From contig JAZOOT010000058.1 in the NCBI GenBank assembly GCA_045655165.1, forward strand, positions 1 to 37,383: 37,383 bases of DNA, written 5' to 3'. Each line of letters starts with the position of its first letter. Position 1 is the first letter of the stretch. The translations under genes and the position numbers were made by a program. Shown in pieces: positions 9,298-16,139 of the stretch. Source of the stretch: SIG607 sp045655165 (lineage in GTDB: Bacteria > Bacillota > Clostridia > Oscillospirales > Acutalibacteraceae). The notes under the pieces were generated by a model. That model saw nothing but the letters and a program-made list of their open reading frames with translations. It searched no databases and was not told the origin of the DNA.

Positions 9298-9900
9298 TTA
9301 CTTGTTTTTAATAATTTGTTTGCAAACTTTTTCACACGCCAAGGGAAGTATTTTCCATTCTGCTTGGCTCATAACCCTTTTTTGCAAACTTTCGGGGGTG
9401 TCTTTCTTTAAAACCTTAACGGCTTTTTGCAAAATTATTTCGCCGCCATCGGGTATTTCGTTTACAAAATGCACAGTTGCGCCTGTAACCTTTACACCCT
9501 TTTTAAGTGCTTCTTCGTGCACCTTTAAGCCGTAATAACCCTTTCCGCAAAAAGACGGAATAAGCGATGGGTGAACGTTTATAATTCTGTTTGCAAAGGT
9601 TTTAGTAAACTTTTCGCTTAAAATACTCATAAAACCCGCAAGAACAATAATATCAATTTGTTCTGCTTTAATGGTTTCAATAAGTTTGTCTTCAAACGCG
9701 TCTTTATAATCTTTTTTAAGCACAACTGCGGTTTTAATGCCCGCTTCTTTTGCGCGTGTTAGGGCATAAGCGTCTTCCTTGTTTGAAATTACCAAGGCAA
9801 TTTTACCGCTATTAAGAACACTTCCCTGTGCCTTAATAAGCGCGCCAAGGTTTGTTCCGCCGCCCGAAACCAACACAGCAATTTTTGCCATTTTTTGCAT
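9298..9900 (-). CDS. purN: Phosphoribosylglycinamide formyltransferase (10-formyl-THF dependent)
   Basis: Formylates GAR to FGAR with 10-formyl-THF. The N-terminus AKIAVLVSGGGTNLGAL, the INVHPSLIPSFCGKGYYG block with the catalytic His, and GATVHFVNEIPDGGEII with the second His and Asp are all standard PurN, and the length of about 200 residues is normal. An upstream in-frame GTG at 9909 also exists. I prefer the ATG at 9900 because GGGTGAT lies 5 bases before it; the ATG at 9891 (MAKIAVL) is also possible and best matches the family N-terminus. The gap to purM is about 12 bp. Confidence 0.94.
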   Translation of the reverse strand: MQKMAKIAVLVSGGGTNLGALIKAQGSVLNSGKIALVISNKEDAYALTRAKEAGIKTAVVLKKDYKDAFEDKLIETIKAEQIDIIVLAGFMSILSEKFTKTFANRIINVHPSLIPSFCGKGYYGLKVHEEALKKGVKVTGATVHFVNEIPDGGEIILQKAVKVLKKDTPESLQKRVMSQAEWKILPLACEKVCKQIIKNK

Positions 9901-9912
9901 TGCAATCACCCG

Positions 9913-10956
9913 TTAGTTAAGAATAATTTTTTCTTCGCCTTTTTCAATTACGCCAATTAAATAAGCGTCTTCGCCGTTTGCCTTTAAAATTTCAAGCGCT
10001 TTATCAGCATCGGCAGCAGGTACAACAACGCTCATGCCAACGCCCATATTAAAGGTGTTAAACATATCGCGTTCGGTAATACCGCCACGCTCGGCAAGAA
10101 GTTTAAATATGGGTAAAACCTTAACCTTGCTTTTATCAATATTAGCGCAAAGGCCGTCGGGAATACTTCTGGGAATGTTTTCGTAAAAACCGCCGCCTGT
10201 AATGTGTGAAATTCCGTGAATTTCAACTTCTTTCATTAAAGCAAGAATAGATTTAACATAAATTTTGGTGGGGGTAAGCAATGTTTCGCCAATGCTTTTA
10301 CCGCCAAGTTCAGCCACAGGCGTTTTAATGTCTTCGTTTTCAACATCAAAAACTTTTCTTACCAAAGAAAATCCGTTAGAGTGAACACCGCTTGAAGCAA
10401 GAGCAATAACAACGTCGCCATCTTCCATTTTGTTGTTGTCAATAATTTTATCTTTATCAACAATACCTGTGCAATATCCTGCTAAATCATATTCATCTTC
10501 GGGGTAAAAACCGGGCATTTCGGCAGTTTCGCCGCCAATAAGCGCCGCGCCCGACTGAACACAACCTTCTGCTACACCCTTAACAATATCGGCAATTCTT
10601 TCAGGAATGTTTTTACCGCAAGCAATATAATCAAGAAAGAAAAGCGGCTGTGCGCCTGCACAAATTACATCGTTTACGCACATTGCAACACAGTCAATAC
10701 CAACTGTGTCGTGCTTGTCCATTAAAAATGCCATTTTAAGTTTTGTACCAACGCCGTCGGTACCGCTAACCAAAACGGGATTTTTTATTTCGGTTAAATC
10801 AAGTTCAAAAAGGCCGCCGAAACCGCCAAGGCCCGAACAAACACCTTTTGTATTTGTTCTTTTAATATGTTCTTTCATAAGCTCAACGGCTTTGTAACCC
10901 GCAGTAATATCAACACCCGCTGCAGCGTATGCTTCTGATTTTGAATTGTTATGCAT
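9913..10956 (-). CDS. purM: Phosphoribosylformylglycinamidine cyclo-ligase (AIR synthetase)
   Basis: ATP-dependent closure of FGAM to AIR. The 347 residues are the usual length. Motifs include YAAAGVDITAGYKAVELMKEH at the N-terminus, GLGGFGGLFEL, LVSGTDGVGTKLKMAF, IGGETAEMPGFY and HITGGGFYENIPR. All belong to the PurM/PurL ATP-binding superfamily and are in PurM order. The ATG has AGGGAGAT upstream and begins 17 bp after the purF-like gene. No anomalies. Confidence 0.97.
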   Translation of the reverse strand: MHNNSKSEAYAAAGVDITAGYKAVELMKEHIKRTNTKGVCSGLGGFGGLFELDLTEIKNPVLVSGTDGVGTKLKMAFLMDKHDTVGIDCVAMCVNDVICAGAQPLFFLDYIACGKNIPERIADIVKGVAEGCVQSGAALIGGETAEMPGFYPEDEYDLAGYCTGIVDKDKIIDNNKMEDGDVVIALASSGVHSNGFSLVRKVFDVENEDIKTPVAELGGKSIGETLLTPTKIYVKSILALMKEVEIHGISHITGGGFYENIPRSIPDGLCANIDKSKVKVLPIFKLLAERGGITERDMFNTFNMGVGMSVVVPAADADKALEILKANGEDAYLIGVIEKGEEKIILN

Positions 10957-10973
10957 AATTATATCTCCCTAAA

Positions 10974-12398
10974 TTATTCTTTTCCGTTCCAACAGTATGT
11001 ACAAAGTTTGCATTTATCAACGCCAATTGCTTTTATAATACCGTCAAGTGTTTGGAATTCTAAAGACCCCAAGTGTAAACTTTCGGCCATTGCTTTTCGC
11101 ATTGCTTTACCGCGTTCTGTGGTTGGGTCACTGTATTCTTCAATATGCTTAAAGCCCTCTTCGCCCTCAAGTTCCATAATGGTTTTTCTTGCAATAAGGT
11201 CCATTTCACTATTGCTTCTTGAAAAGTTTAAGAACTTGCAATTATACATAATTGGCGGACAAGCCGAGCGCATATGAACCGATTTTGCTTTGTTTTCATA
11301 AAGAAAATCAATGGTTTCTTTAATTTGTGTTCCCCTAACAATTGAATCGTCAACAAACAAAAGTTTTTTATCTTCAATTAGTTCGTGAACGGGAATCATT
11401 TTCATTTTAGCCACGCGGCTGCGTTCCTTTTGGCTTGAGGGTGTAAAACTTTTTGACCAAGTAGGAGTATATTTAATAAACGGCCTTGCAAAACGGCAAC
11501 CGCTGTTGTTGGCATATCCAATTGCGTGCGGTGTGCCCGAATCGGGAACGCCTGCAACGTAATCAACTTCGGGAAGTTTGCCAAGTTTCTTATCGTTTTC
11601 GGCCAATATCTCACCATTGCGGTTACGCATTGCTTCAACATTTACACCAAGGTATTCAGATGTTGGGTAGCCGTAATAACTCCACAAAAACGAGCATATT
11701 CGCATTTCTTTAAGCGGTTTTTTAAGGCAGGCAATTTTATCGCGTGAGATTTCAACCACTTCACCGGGACCAAGTTCAGTTTCGTCTTCGTAACCAAGTT
11801 TTTTATAAGAAAACGATTCAAAGGCAACACAGTGCCCGTTTTCGTTTTTACCAATAAGCACAGGAAGCCGTCCAAACTTATCACGCGCGGCAATTAAGTT
11901 GCCGTCACCCTTTAAAATTAAAATTGCCGCCGTACCGTCAATGCAGTCCTGTGCAAAACGTATGCCCTCGCCAAAACTTTCTTTTTGGTTAATAAGCGCC
12001 GCAACCAATTCTGCGGTATTAATTCTTCCGCCTGTCATAGCGTCAAAATGTCCGCCAAAGGTAGAAAGGTATTTATTTATCAGTTCTTCCGCATTGTTTA
12101 TTACGCCAACAATGGTAATTGCGTATGTTCCAAGGTTAGAACGAATAAGTAACGGCTGTGCGTCGGTATCGCTAATGCAACCAATTGCCGAAGTGCCGCG
12201 CATTTCATCAAAAATATCGGCAAACTTTGTGCGGAACGGCGAACTTTCAATATTGTGAATGCTTCTTTGAAGCCCTATTTCTTTATCGTAAACGGCAATA
12301 CCGCCGCGCTTTGTGCCCAAGTGCGAATGATAGTCTGTGCCGTAGAATACATCGGAAATTGCGTCATATTTACTGACAGTTCCGAAAAAACCACCCAT
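10974..12398 (-). CDS. purF: PurF-like amidophosphoribosyltransferase lacking the glutaminase cysteine
   Basis: Occupies the purF place between purC and purM and is expected to make phosphoribosylamine from PRPP. The 474 residues show an Ntn-hydrolase N-terminal half and a phosphoribosyltransferase half with an intact PRPP loop, LLFVDDSIVRGTQ, at about 346-358. Four cysteines match the Fe-S ligands of Bacillus-type PurF: Cys235 (ICSFLW), Cys387 (YNCKF), and Cys466 and Cys469 (LCTYCWNGK). However, the protein begins MGGFFGTVSK, where active PurF has Cys right after the start or propeptide. The glutamine-binding HTRYST motif reads GCISDTD and the HNGN block reads GVINN. I infer the glutaminase site is dead, so ammonia must come free or from a partner. 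Similar Cys-less homologues are, to my memory, annotated in Clostridia and Bacteroidetes. AAGGAGC precedes the ATG. Confidence 0.87.
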   Translation of the reverse strand: MGGFFGTVSKYDAISDVFYGTDYHSHLGTKRGGIAVYDKEIGLQRSIHNIESSPFRTKFADIFDEMRGTSAIGCISDTDAQPLLIRSNLGTYAITIVGVINNAEELINKYLSTFGGHFDAMTGGRINTAELVAALINQKESFGEGIRFAQDCIDGTAAILILKGDGNLIAARDKFGRLPVLIGKNENGHCVAFESFSYKKLGYEDETELGPGEVVEISRDKIACLKKPLKEMRICSFLWSYYGYPTSEYLGVNVEAMRNRNGEILAENDKKLGKLPEVDYVAGVPDSGTPHAIGYANNSGCRFARPFIKYTPTWSKSFTPSSQKERSRVAKMKMIPVHELIEDKKLLFVDDSIVRGTQIKETIDFLYENKAKSVHMRSACPPIMYNCKFLNFSRSNSEMDLIARKTIMELEGEEGFKHIEEYSDPTTERGKAMRKAMAESLHLGSLEFQTLDGIIKAIGVDKCKLCTYCWNGKE

Positions 12399-12426
12399 TT
12401 TGTATGCTCCTTATTAAAAGTCTTTG

Positions 12427-12451
12427 CGGGAGCCAAAAAACTTGGCTCCCG
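12427..12451 (-). other. Intercistronic stem-loop between purC and purF
   Basis: A 10-bp perfect inverted repeat (CGGGAGCCAA with TTGGCTCCCG) with a 5-base loop sits in the only long gap (73 bp) inside the purine operon. On the transcribed strand it is followed by CAAAGAC, not by a run of T, so it is a poor intrinsic terminator. It may instead mark an RNA processing or stability site, or set lower expression of the genes downstream of purC. That role is inference. Confidence 0.7.
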
Positions 12452-12471
12452 TAGATTAACGGTTATAAAAT

Positions 12472-13152
12472 TTATGCAAAGAAAAGTTTGGAAAGTTCCA
12501 TTGGTTCAATGTATTTTCCGTCTTTGTAAACGCGCATATTGCCCGAAGAAATTTCGTCTATAAGCATAACATTGCCGTCTTCGTCATAGCCGAACTCAAA
12601 CTTAATGTCATAAAGTTCAAGGCCTTTTGCTTTAAGGTCGTCGGCAACAATTTTGGTAATTTTTTGGGTCATATCCTTAACATCGTCATATTGTTTTTCG
12701 GTCATAACGCCAAGGCAAACAAGACCGTCCTTGGTAACAAGAGGGTCACCCTTTGCATCGTCTTTAAAGGTTGTTTCAACGTAAGCGGGTAAATCGGCAC
12801 CTTCTTCAATATAAGCACCGTAGCGGCGCAAGAAACTGCCAACCGCTTTGTAACGGCAAATAACTTCAAGACCTTTGCCGAATACTTTACCCGGAAGAAC
12901 TTCCATTGTGGTATCTTCAAGGTTTGCGCTAACAAACTGGGTTTTAATGCCTGCGGCATTAACCTTTTCAAAAAAGTAAACCGACATACGAAGGTTAACA
13001 TCGCCAACGCCTTCAATTGTAAGACCAACAGAGTTTTCACCTGGGTCAAATTTGCCGTCTTTGCCTGTGCAGTCGTCTTTGAATTTAAGCAAATAGTTGC
13101 CGTTTTCAAGTGCGAATACGTCTTTTGTTTTACCTGTGTAAACTTTTTTCAT
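12472..13152 (-). CDS. purC: SAICAR synthetase (phosphoribosylaminoimidazole-succinocarboxamide synthase)
   Basis: Joins CAIR and aspartate using ATP. The protein is 226 residues, close to the usual 235-240. It starts MKKVYTGKTKDVFALENGNY, the family nucleotide-binding entry, and contains KDDCTGKDGKFDPG, VICRYKAVGSFLRRYG and the IKFEFGYDEDGNVMLIDEIS metal/ATP segment near residues 185-205. The ATG is 18 bp after purE and is preceded by AAGGAGAG. The stop is followed by a 73-bp gap containing a strong hairpin. No purB, which would act next, is seen in the window. Confidence 0.96.
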   Translation of the reverse strand: MKKVYTGKTKDVFALENGNYLLKFKDDCTGKDGKFDPGENSVGLTIEGVGDVNLRMSVYFFEKVNAAGIKTQFVSANLEDTTMEVLPGKVFGKGLEVICRYKAVGSFLRRYGAYIEEGADLPAYVETTFKDDAKGDPLVTKDGLVCLGVMTEKQYDDVKDMTQKITKIVADDLKAKGLELYDIKFEFGYDEDGNVMLIDEISSGNMRVYKDGKYIEPMELSKLFFA

Positions 13153-13170
13153 TTTTTTACTCTCCTTATA

Positions 13171-13659
13171 TTAAAGCTTTGAAGCAATATTAGCGTCTTT
13201 TTCTAAAACGGCAGCGCCGTCTTTTTCGCGTTTTTCCTGTAATTTTTCAGCAAGGGCTTTATCTTCAACAGCCAAAATTTGCGCCGCCAAAAGCGCAGCA
13301 TTTGCACCGCCGTTTACCGCAACGGTAGCAACCGGCATACCTGTGGGCATCATAACGGTTGAAAGCAAAGCGTCAAGCCCGTCAAAACAACTTGATTTGC
13401 AAGGAATACCAATAACAGGAAGCGTTGTGTTTGCCGCAACCGCACCTGCCAAATGTGCCGCCATACCTGCCGCCGCAATAATTACGCCAAAACCGTTTTC
13501 GCGGGCGTTTTGTGAAAATTCCGCCGCTTGTTTAGGTGTTCTGTGCGCAGAATAAATGTGAACTTCATAAGGAATATTAAGTTCCTTTAAAACGGCAACC
13601 GCTTTTTCAATTATGGGAAGGTCGCTGTCGCTTCCCATTATAATACCAACTTTTTTCAT
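13171..13659 (-). CDS. purE: 5-(carboxyamino)imidazole ribonucleotide mutase or AIR carboxylase
   Basis: Makes CAIR, first gene of the purine operon. The 162 residues start KKVGIIMGSDSDLP and include IYSAHRTPKQA and IAAAGMAAHLAGAVAANTTLPVIGIP. The tail MPTGMPVATVAVNGGANAALLAAQIL is typical of PurE. The reading frame is open to 13680, but the ATG at 13659 has TTGGAGGG 5 bases upstream and gives the normal N-terminus. No purK lies in the operon, and AAHLAG replaces the AAHLPGM of most class I enzymes. A class II enzyme using CO2 directly is therefore possible, but not settled by sequence reading. The leader carries a ZTP riboswitch. Confidence 0.95.
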   Translation of the reverse strand: MKKVGIIMGSDSDLPIIEKAVAVLKELNIPYEVHIYSAHRTPKQAAEFSQNARENGFGVIIAAAGMAAHLAGAVAANTTLPVIGIPCKSSCFDGLDALLSTVMMPTGMPVATVAVNGGANAALLAAQILAVEDKALAEKLQEKREKDGAAVLEKDANIASKL

Positions 13660-13675
13660 ATAACCCTCCAAATAA

Positions 13676-13718
13676 CACAAAAGGACACACTAAAACCCGA
13701 AACGAATTTAGTGTGCCC
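13676..13718 (-). terminator. Riboswitch-controlled intrinsic terminator upstream of purE
   Basis: On the minus strand a 12-bp stem (arms 13707-13718 and 13683-13694, with one G-T pair) and a 12-base loop is followed by TTTTGTGTTATTT. The upstream arm starts with GGGC, which is also the closing strand of the last aptamer helix, so aptamer and terminator cannot form fully at once. This is the layout of an ON switch, where ligand binding lets RNA polymerase read through. Confidence 0.87.
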
Positions 13719-13785
13719 AGACGGTCGGCTAACATATAAATTCTTACTCCCCTGTGGTGACCCACATTTCCGTCAGTTATAAGAA
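13715..13785 (-). promoter_or_regulatory. ZTP/ZMP riboswitch (pfl motif) aptamer
   Basis: Read on the minus strand, the leader contains AACTGACGGAAATGTGGG, then TCACCACAGGGGAG, and finally GCCGACCGTCTGGGC, the hallmark sequence of the pfl class. Helix P1 is TTCTTA/TAAGAA (13780-13785 with 13741-13746), P2 is GTGG/CCAC, and P3 is the GCCGACCGTCTGGGC hairpin at 13715-13729. The pfl class binds the purine intermediate ZMP and its triphosphate ZTP, alarmones for low 10-formyl-THF. The genes below it (AICAR transformylase, PurN, Fhs) are exactly the folate-linked targets expected. Expression platform is the terminator that follows. Confidence 0.94.
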
Positions 13786-13825
13786 CCGTTAGAGCAGCTT
13801 TTAATTCATCTGCTTTACGATAAAT

Positions 13826-13854
13826 ATTTTAACATATTTTTGCCTTTCAGTCAA
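13826..13854 (-). promoter_or_regulatory. Promoter of the purine operon
   Basis: On the minus strand a TTGACT -35 box (13849-13854) and a TAAAAT -10 box (13826-13831) are separated by 17 bp. Transcription would start near 13819, about 35 bases before the ZTP aptamer, giving a leader of about 160 bases before purE. No operator motif was recognised. Confidence 0.8.
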
Positions 13855-13937
13855 GAAATTTACTGCAAAAATTCAACATTTTTCTTAACAAATTTATGAT
13901 ATTAAAATTAAAGTATTTTGTTCAGTTTGCCACCCAC

Positions 13938-13966
13938 TTGACACAAAAGAAAAATAAAGATATAAT
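13938..13966 (+). promoter_or_regulatory. Consensus promoter of tRNA-Leu
   Basis: Perfect TTGACA (13938-13943) and TATAAT (13961-13966) boxes with a 17-bp spacer lie about 20 bp before the tRNA. It is divergent from the purine promoter; the roughly 80 bp between the two is A/T-rich and holds nothing else I recognise. Confidence 0.9.
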
Positions 13967-13986
13967 ATGTTAGCAAAACCAAACAC

Positions 13987-14073
13987 GCGGGTATGGCGGA
14001 ACTGGCAGACGCGCTAGATTCAGGTTCTAGTCGGGGCAACTCGGTGCAGGTTCGATTCCTGTTACCCGCACCA
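13987..14073 (+). tRNA. tRNA-Leu (anticodon CAG)
   Basis: An 87-base cloverleaf with acceptor stem GCGGGTA/TACCCGC, the anticodon arm CTAGA-TTCAGGT-TCTAG with anticodon CAG, and a long variable arm (TCGGGGCAACTCGG) as expected for a class II leucine tRNA. The T arm is CAGGTTCGATTCCTG. The 3' CCA is encoded. It reads CTG codons. Confidence 0.97.
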
Positions 14074-14106
14074 AAAACAAGGCAGTCAAAAGACTGCCTT
14101 GTTTTT
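14074..14106 (+). terminator. Intrinsic terminator of tRNA-Leu
   Basis: Immediately after the CCA, an inverted repeat AAAACAAGGCAGTC / GACTGCCTTGTTTT with an AAAA loop ends in a T run. It is symmetrical and could also act on the other strand. Confidence 0.9.
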
Positions 14107-14124
14107 ATCCAAACCGCAGGGTTG

Positions 14125-14290
14125 GTATGTAATTGCCGTCAGGCGTATGTAATCAGTTTGCAAAGCAAACTGTATGTCATCAAAGCGTTAGCTTTGTATG
14201 TTTTTTCTTCGGCTTGATTACATTCGCAACTAAAGTTGCAATTACATACCGCAACAAGTTGCGGATTACATACAATGCTCCGCATTGATT
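14125..14290. repeat. Array of short hairpins separated by TATGTAAT/ATTACATA words
   Basis: About 165 bp contain six different short palindromes: GCC-GTCA-GGC, CAGTTTGC-AAA-GCAAACTG, CAAAGC-GTTA-GCTTTG, GCAACT-AA-AGTTGC, CCGCAAC-AA-GTTGCGG and CAATGC-TCC-GCATTG. They are spaced by a repeated 8-9 base word. That word reads GTATGTAAT on the left and switches to its reverse complement ATTACATA on the right, around a central T-rich stretch at 14201-14212. The stems differ in sequence but share size and spacing. I know no named family that fits. No coding potential is evident. Confidence 0.75.
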
Positions 14291-14297
14291 TATTGTG

Positions 14298-14328
14298 CAA
14301 AAAAGCACTGCGTTTGCAGTGCTTTTTT
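14298..14328 (-). terminator. Terminator downstream of the gpsA remnant
   Basis: Inverted repeat AAAAAAGCACTGC / GCAGTGCTTTTTT with a GTTT loop directly after the stop of the gpsA remnant. On the minus strand it is followed by a T run; it is symmetrical and could work on both strands. Confidence 0.85.
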
Positions 14329-14833
14329 TATTCTTGTGGAAAGATTACGGTTTCGGGTTTTTTGCCGCGGCTCATAAGTTCGCGCACGGCGTCTTTGGGT
14401 TTTGTGCCATTATTTACAATATCATTAACTGCCTGGGTAATTGGCAATTCTACGCCGTATTTTTCTTTAAGTTTCATAGCGGCGGGAATGGCGTTAAGCC
14501 CTCCTACTACCATACCAACCTTTTTAATTGCTTCGTTTACCGGCACGCCTTTGCCAATTAACAAGCCGCAACGGTTATTGCGGCTGTGAACACTGGTGGC
14601 GGTAACAATAAGGTCGCCAATACCGGCAAGTCCGCCAAATGTGTGCTCATCACAACCCATAGCACCGCCAAGACGTGCAATTTCTGCCATACCGCGCGTA
14701 ATTAAAGCAGTTTTGGTGTTATAGACGTGTCCAAGGTCCAAACCAATACCCGAAGCCAAGGCAATTATGTTTTTTTCATTGCGCCGCAAAGTTCAACGCC
14801 AAGCACATCGGTATTAGTGTATACACTCATACA
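14328..14833 (-). pseudogene. gpsA: gpsA remnant: C-terminal half of glycerol-3-phosphate dehydrogenase, frameshifted
   Basis: The last 153 codons (stop near 14328) match the C-terminal domain of NAD(P)-dependent glycerol-3-phosphate dehydrogenase: GLDLGHVYNTKTALITRG, then TFGGLAGIGDLIVTATSVHSRN and GVELPITQAV. The residues that should precede them, VYTNTDVLGVELCGAMKN, are present upstream but in another frame. The break is at a run of seven A (minus strand, 14770-14776); removing one A restores MKNIIALASG. Upstream of about 14833 the match ends and a stop follows, so roughly the first 170-185 of about 330 residues, including the NAD-binding domain, are absent. The frameshift could be a sequencing error, but the truncation could not. 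Non-functional. Confidence 0.88.
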
Positions 14834-14874
14834 AATGTCCCAAAAAACGTATATTTTCTATATATTCCTTATTA

Positions 14875-14902
14875 AAAAAGCACCTTGTTAAAGGTGCTTT
14901 TG
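14875..14902 (-). terminator. Terminator of the sugar-phosphate dehydrogenase operon
   Basis: On the minus strand AAAAGCACCTT-TAAC-AAGGTGCTTTTTT follows the stop of the MtlD-like gene directly. It separates that operon from the gpsA remnant. Confidence 0.88.
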
Positions 14903-14903
14903 G

Positions 14904-16118
14904 TTAAATTACTCCGTTTAATTCCTTTGCAATTACGTTATCGGCTGCGCGGCGGATTTCGCCAAGTGTTTTACCATCAATAATCATTTTATACATATCT
15001 AAAATCATATTGGTAAGTTTATCGTCTGCGCCCAATTTACAGTGTTCGCAAAGCACTTGTTTTGCACATTCAACCGTTTGTTCACAGCCGTCAACTTCGG
15101 CCAGATAACGGCGTAAACCTGCTGCGGCGCCAATAGCAATATATGCAGGGGTCATACCCAAATCTATTGCCAATTTAGATGAACCGATAAGGCGGTCATC
15201 GGGTGACAGTTTTCTTGCAGGGTCACCGCCAACACGCTGGCAAGTGTCTTTAAGCGCAGCGTTGGTAAAACGATTAAGTAAATCGGTTATATGTAACAAA
15301 ATTTCTTCTAACTTAACACCGTATTTTTTAGAAAGTGCCCTTGCACTTTCTTCCATTGCTCCGCGAACAATAAGGTAAACTTCATCTTTATCAATTGACT
15401 GATAAATGTAATCAATACCTAAAATATTGCCAAGGTAAGCGCAGGTCGCGTGGCCCATATTGTGAACATAAAGTTTTCTTTTTAAGTAAAAATCAAAGGG
15501 TGAAAACGGCACCATATTTTTAATAGCGGGGATGGTGCCCTTAAATGCGTCTTTATCAACAGGCAAAAAACCATAACTTTCAACGCAAACGCGAAGCGGG
15601 TCGCCATCTTTCATATCTTCGGTTTGAACAGGCACCATTCTGCCAATAGATGCTTCAACCAAGCCAATATTTTCATCAAACCAAGCTTGTTCTTCTTCAT
15701 TTAAATGCTCTTTAATCATTTTTTCAAGCACTTTATTTGCGTCCATAAGGTTTTCACAAATAATAATATTAAAGGGCGGAAGATTTCGTTCTTTACGAAG
15801 TTTTAAACCGGCTACAATGTTTGGAATTATGAATTTTAAAACATTTACGCCAACTGCAGTTGCCATAATTTCAACACCCGCAATTGCTTCGGCAACAGCG
15901 TTTGCATCTTTACCGTCAACCGCGTTTACATTTAAAACATCAACATCGGTGTGTCCGCTGTTAGAAATTATGCGAACGGGATATTTACCGTTTTTGTTTA
16001 AAGTTTCAACAACAGTATCAACAACGTCAACAAAGGTTACATTGTATCCCGACTGTGAAAGAAGCATACCTATAAAACCGCGGCCAATATTACCGCCGCC
16101 GTACATTAAAGCTTTCAT
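14904..16118 (-). CDS. mtlD: Mannitol-1-phosphate 5-dehydrogenase family protein
   Basis: NAD-dependent polyol-phosphate dehydrogenase, expected to interconvert mannitol-1-phosphate (or a related hexitol phosphate) and fructose-6-phosphate. The 404 residues begin MKALMYGGGNIGRGFIG, the family dinucleotide-binding loop. IICENLMDAN and GLVEASIGRMVP follow, and the catalytic region KRKLYVHNMGHATCAYLG contains the Lys-x-x-x-x-Asn-x-x-His pattern of the long-chain mannitol dehydrogenases. GDPARKLSPDDRLIG is also typical. It is about 20 residues longer than E. coli MtlD. It lies 21 bp after a SorE-like gene, so its true substrate may be glucitol-6-phosphate. AAGGGGAT precedes the ATG. Confidence 0.82.
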   Translation of the reverse strand: MKALMYGGGNIGRGFIGMLLSQSGYNVTFVDVVDTVVETLNKNGKYPVRIISNSGHTDVDVLNVNAVDGKDANAVAEAIAGVEIMATAVGVNVLKFIIPNIVAGLKLRKERNLPPFNIIICENLMDANKVLEKMIKEHLNEEEQAWFDENIGLVEASIGRMVPVQTEDMKDGDPLRVCVESYGFLPVDKDAFKGTIPAIKNMVPFSPFDFYLKRKLYVHNMGHATCAYLGNILGIDYIYQSIDKDEVYLIVRGAMEESARALSKKYGVKLEEILLHITDLLNRFTNAALKDTCQRVGGDPARKLSPDDRLIGSSKLAIDLGMTPAYIAIGAAAGLRRYLAEVDGCEQTVECAKQVLCEHCKLGADDKLTNMILDMYKMIIDGKTLGEIRRAADNVIAKELNGVI

Positions 16119-16139
16119 AAAATTATCCCCTTTTTAAAA

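Noticed and set aside
8762..9535. 257-codon plus-strand frame opposite purO and purN
   Set aside because: Both genes on the minus strand have strong family motifs and ribosome sites; the plus frame has neither.
13676..13785. Guanine/adenine (purine) or tetrahydrofolate riboswitch upstream of purE
   Set aside because: The purine-riboswitch junction and its loop sequences are absent, while the GCCGACCGTCTGGGC and CTGACGGAA...GGGGAG elements fit the pfl (ZTP) class.
13993..14217. Open frame of 74 codons starting inside tRNA-Leu
   Set aside because: It begins within the tRNA, runs through the terminator and the hairpin array, and has no ribosome site or recognisable protein.
14125..14290. CRISPR array
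   Set aside because: The repeated word is only 8-9 bases, it changes orientation, the intervening units are self-palindromic and 11-19 bases, and there are no cas genes.
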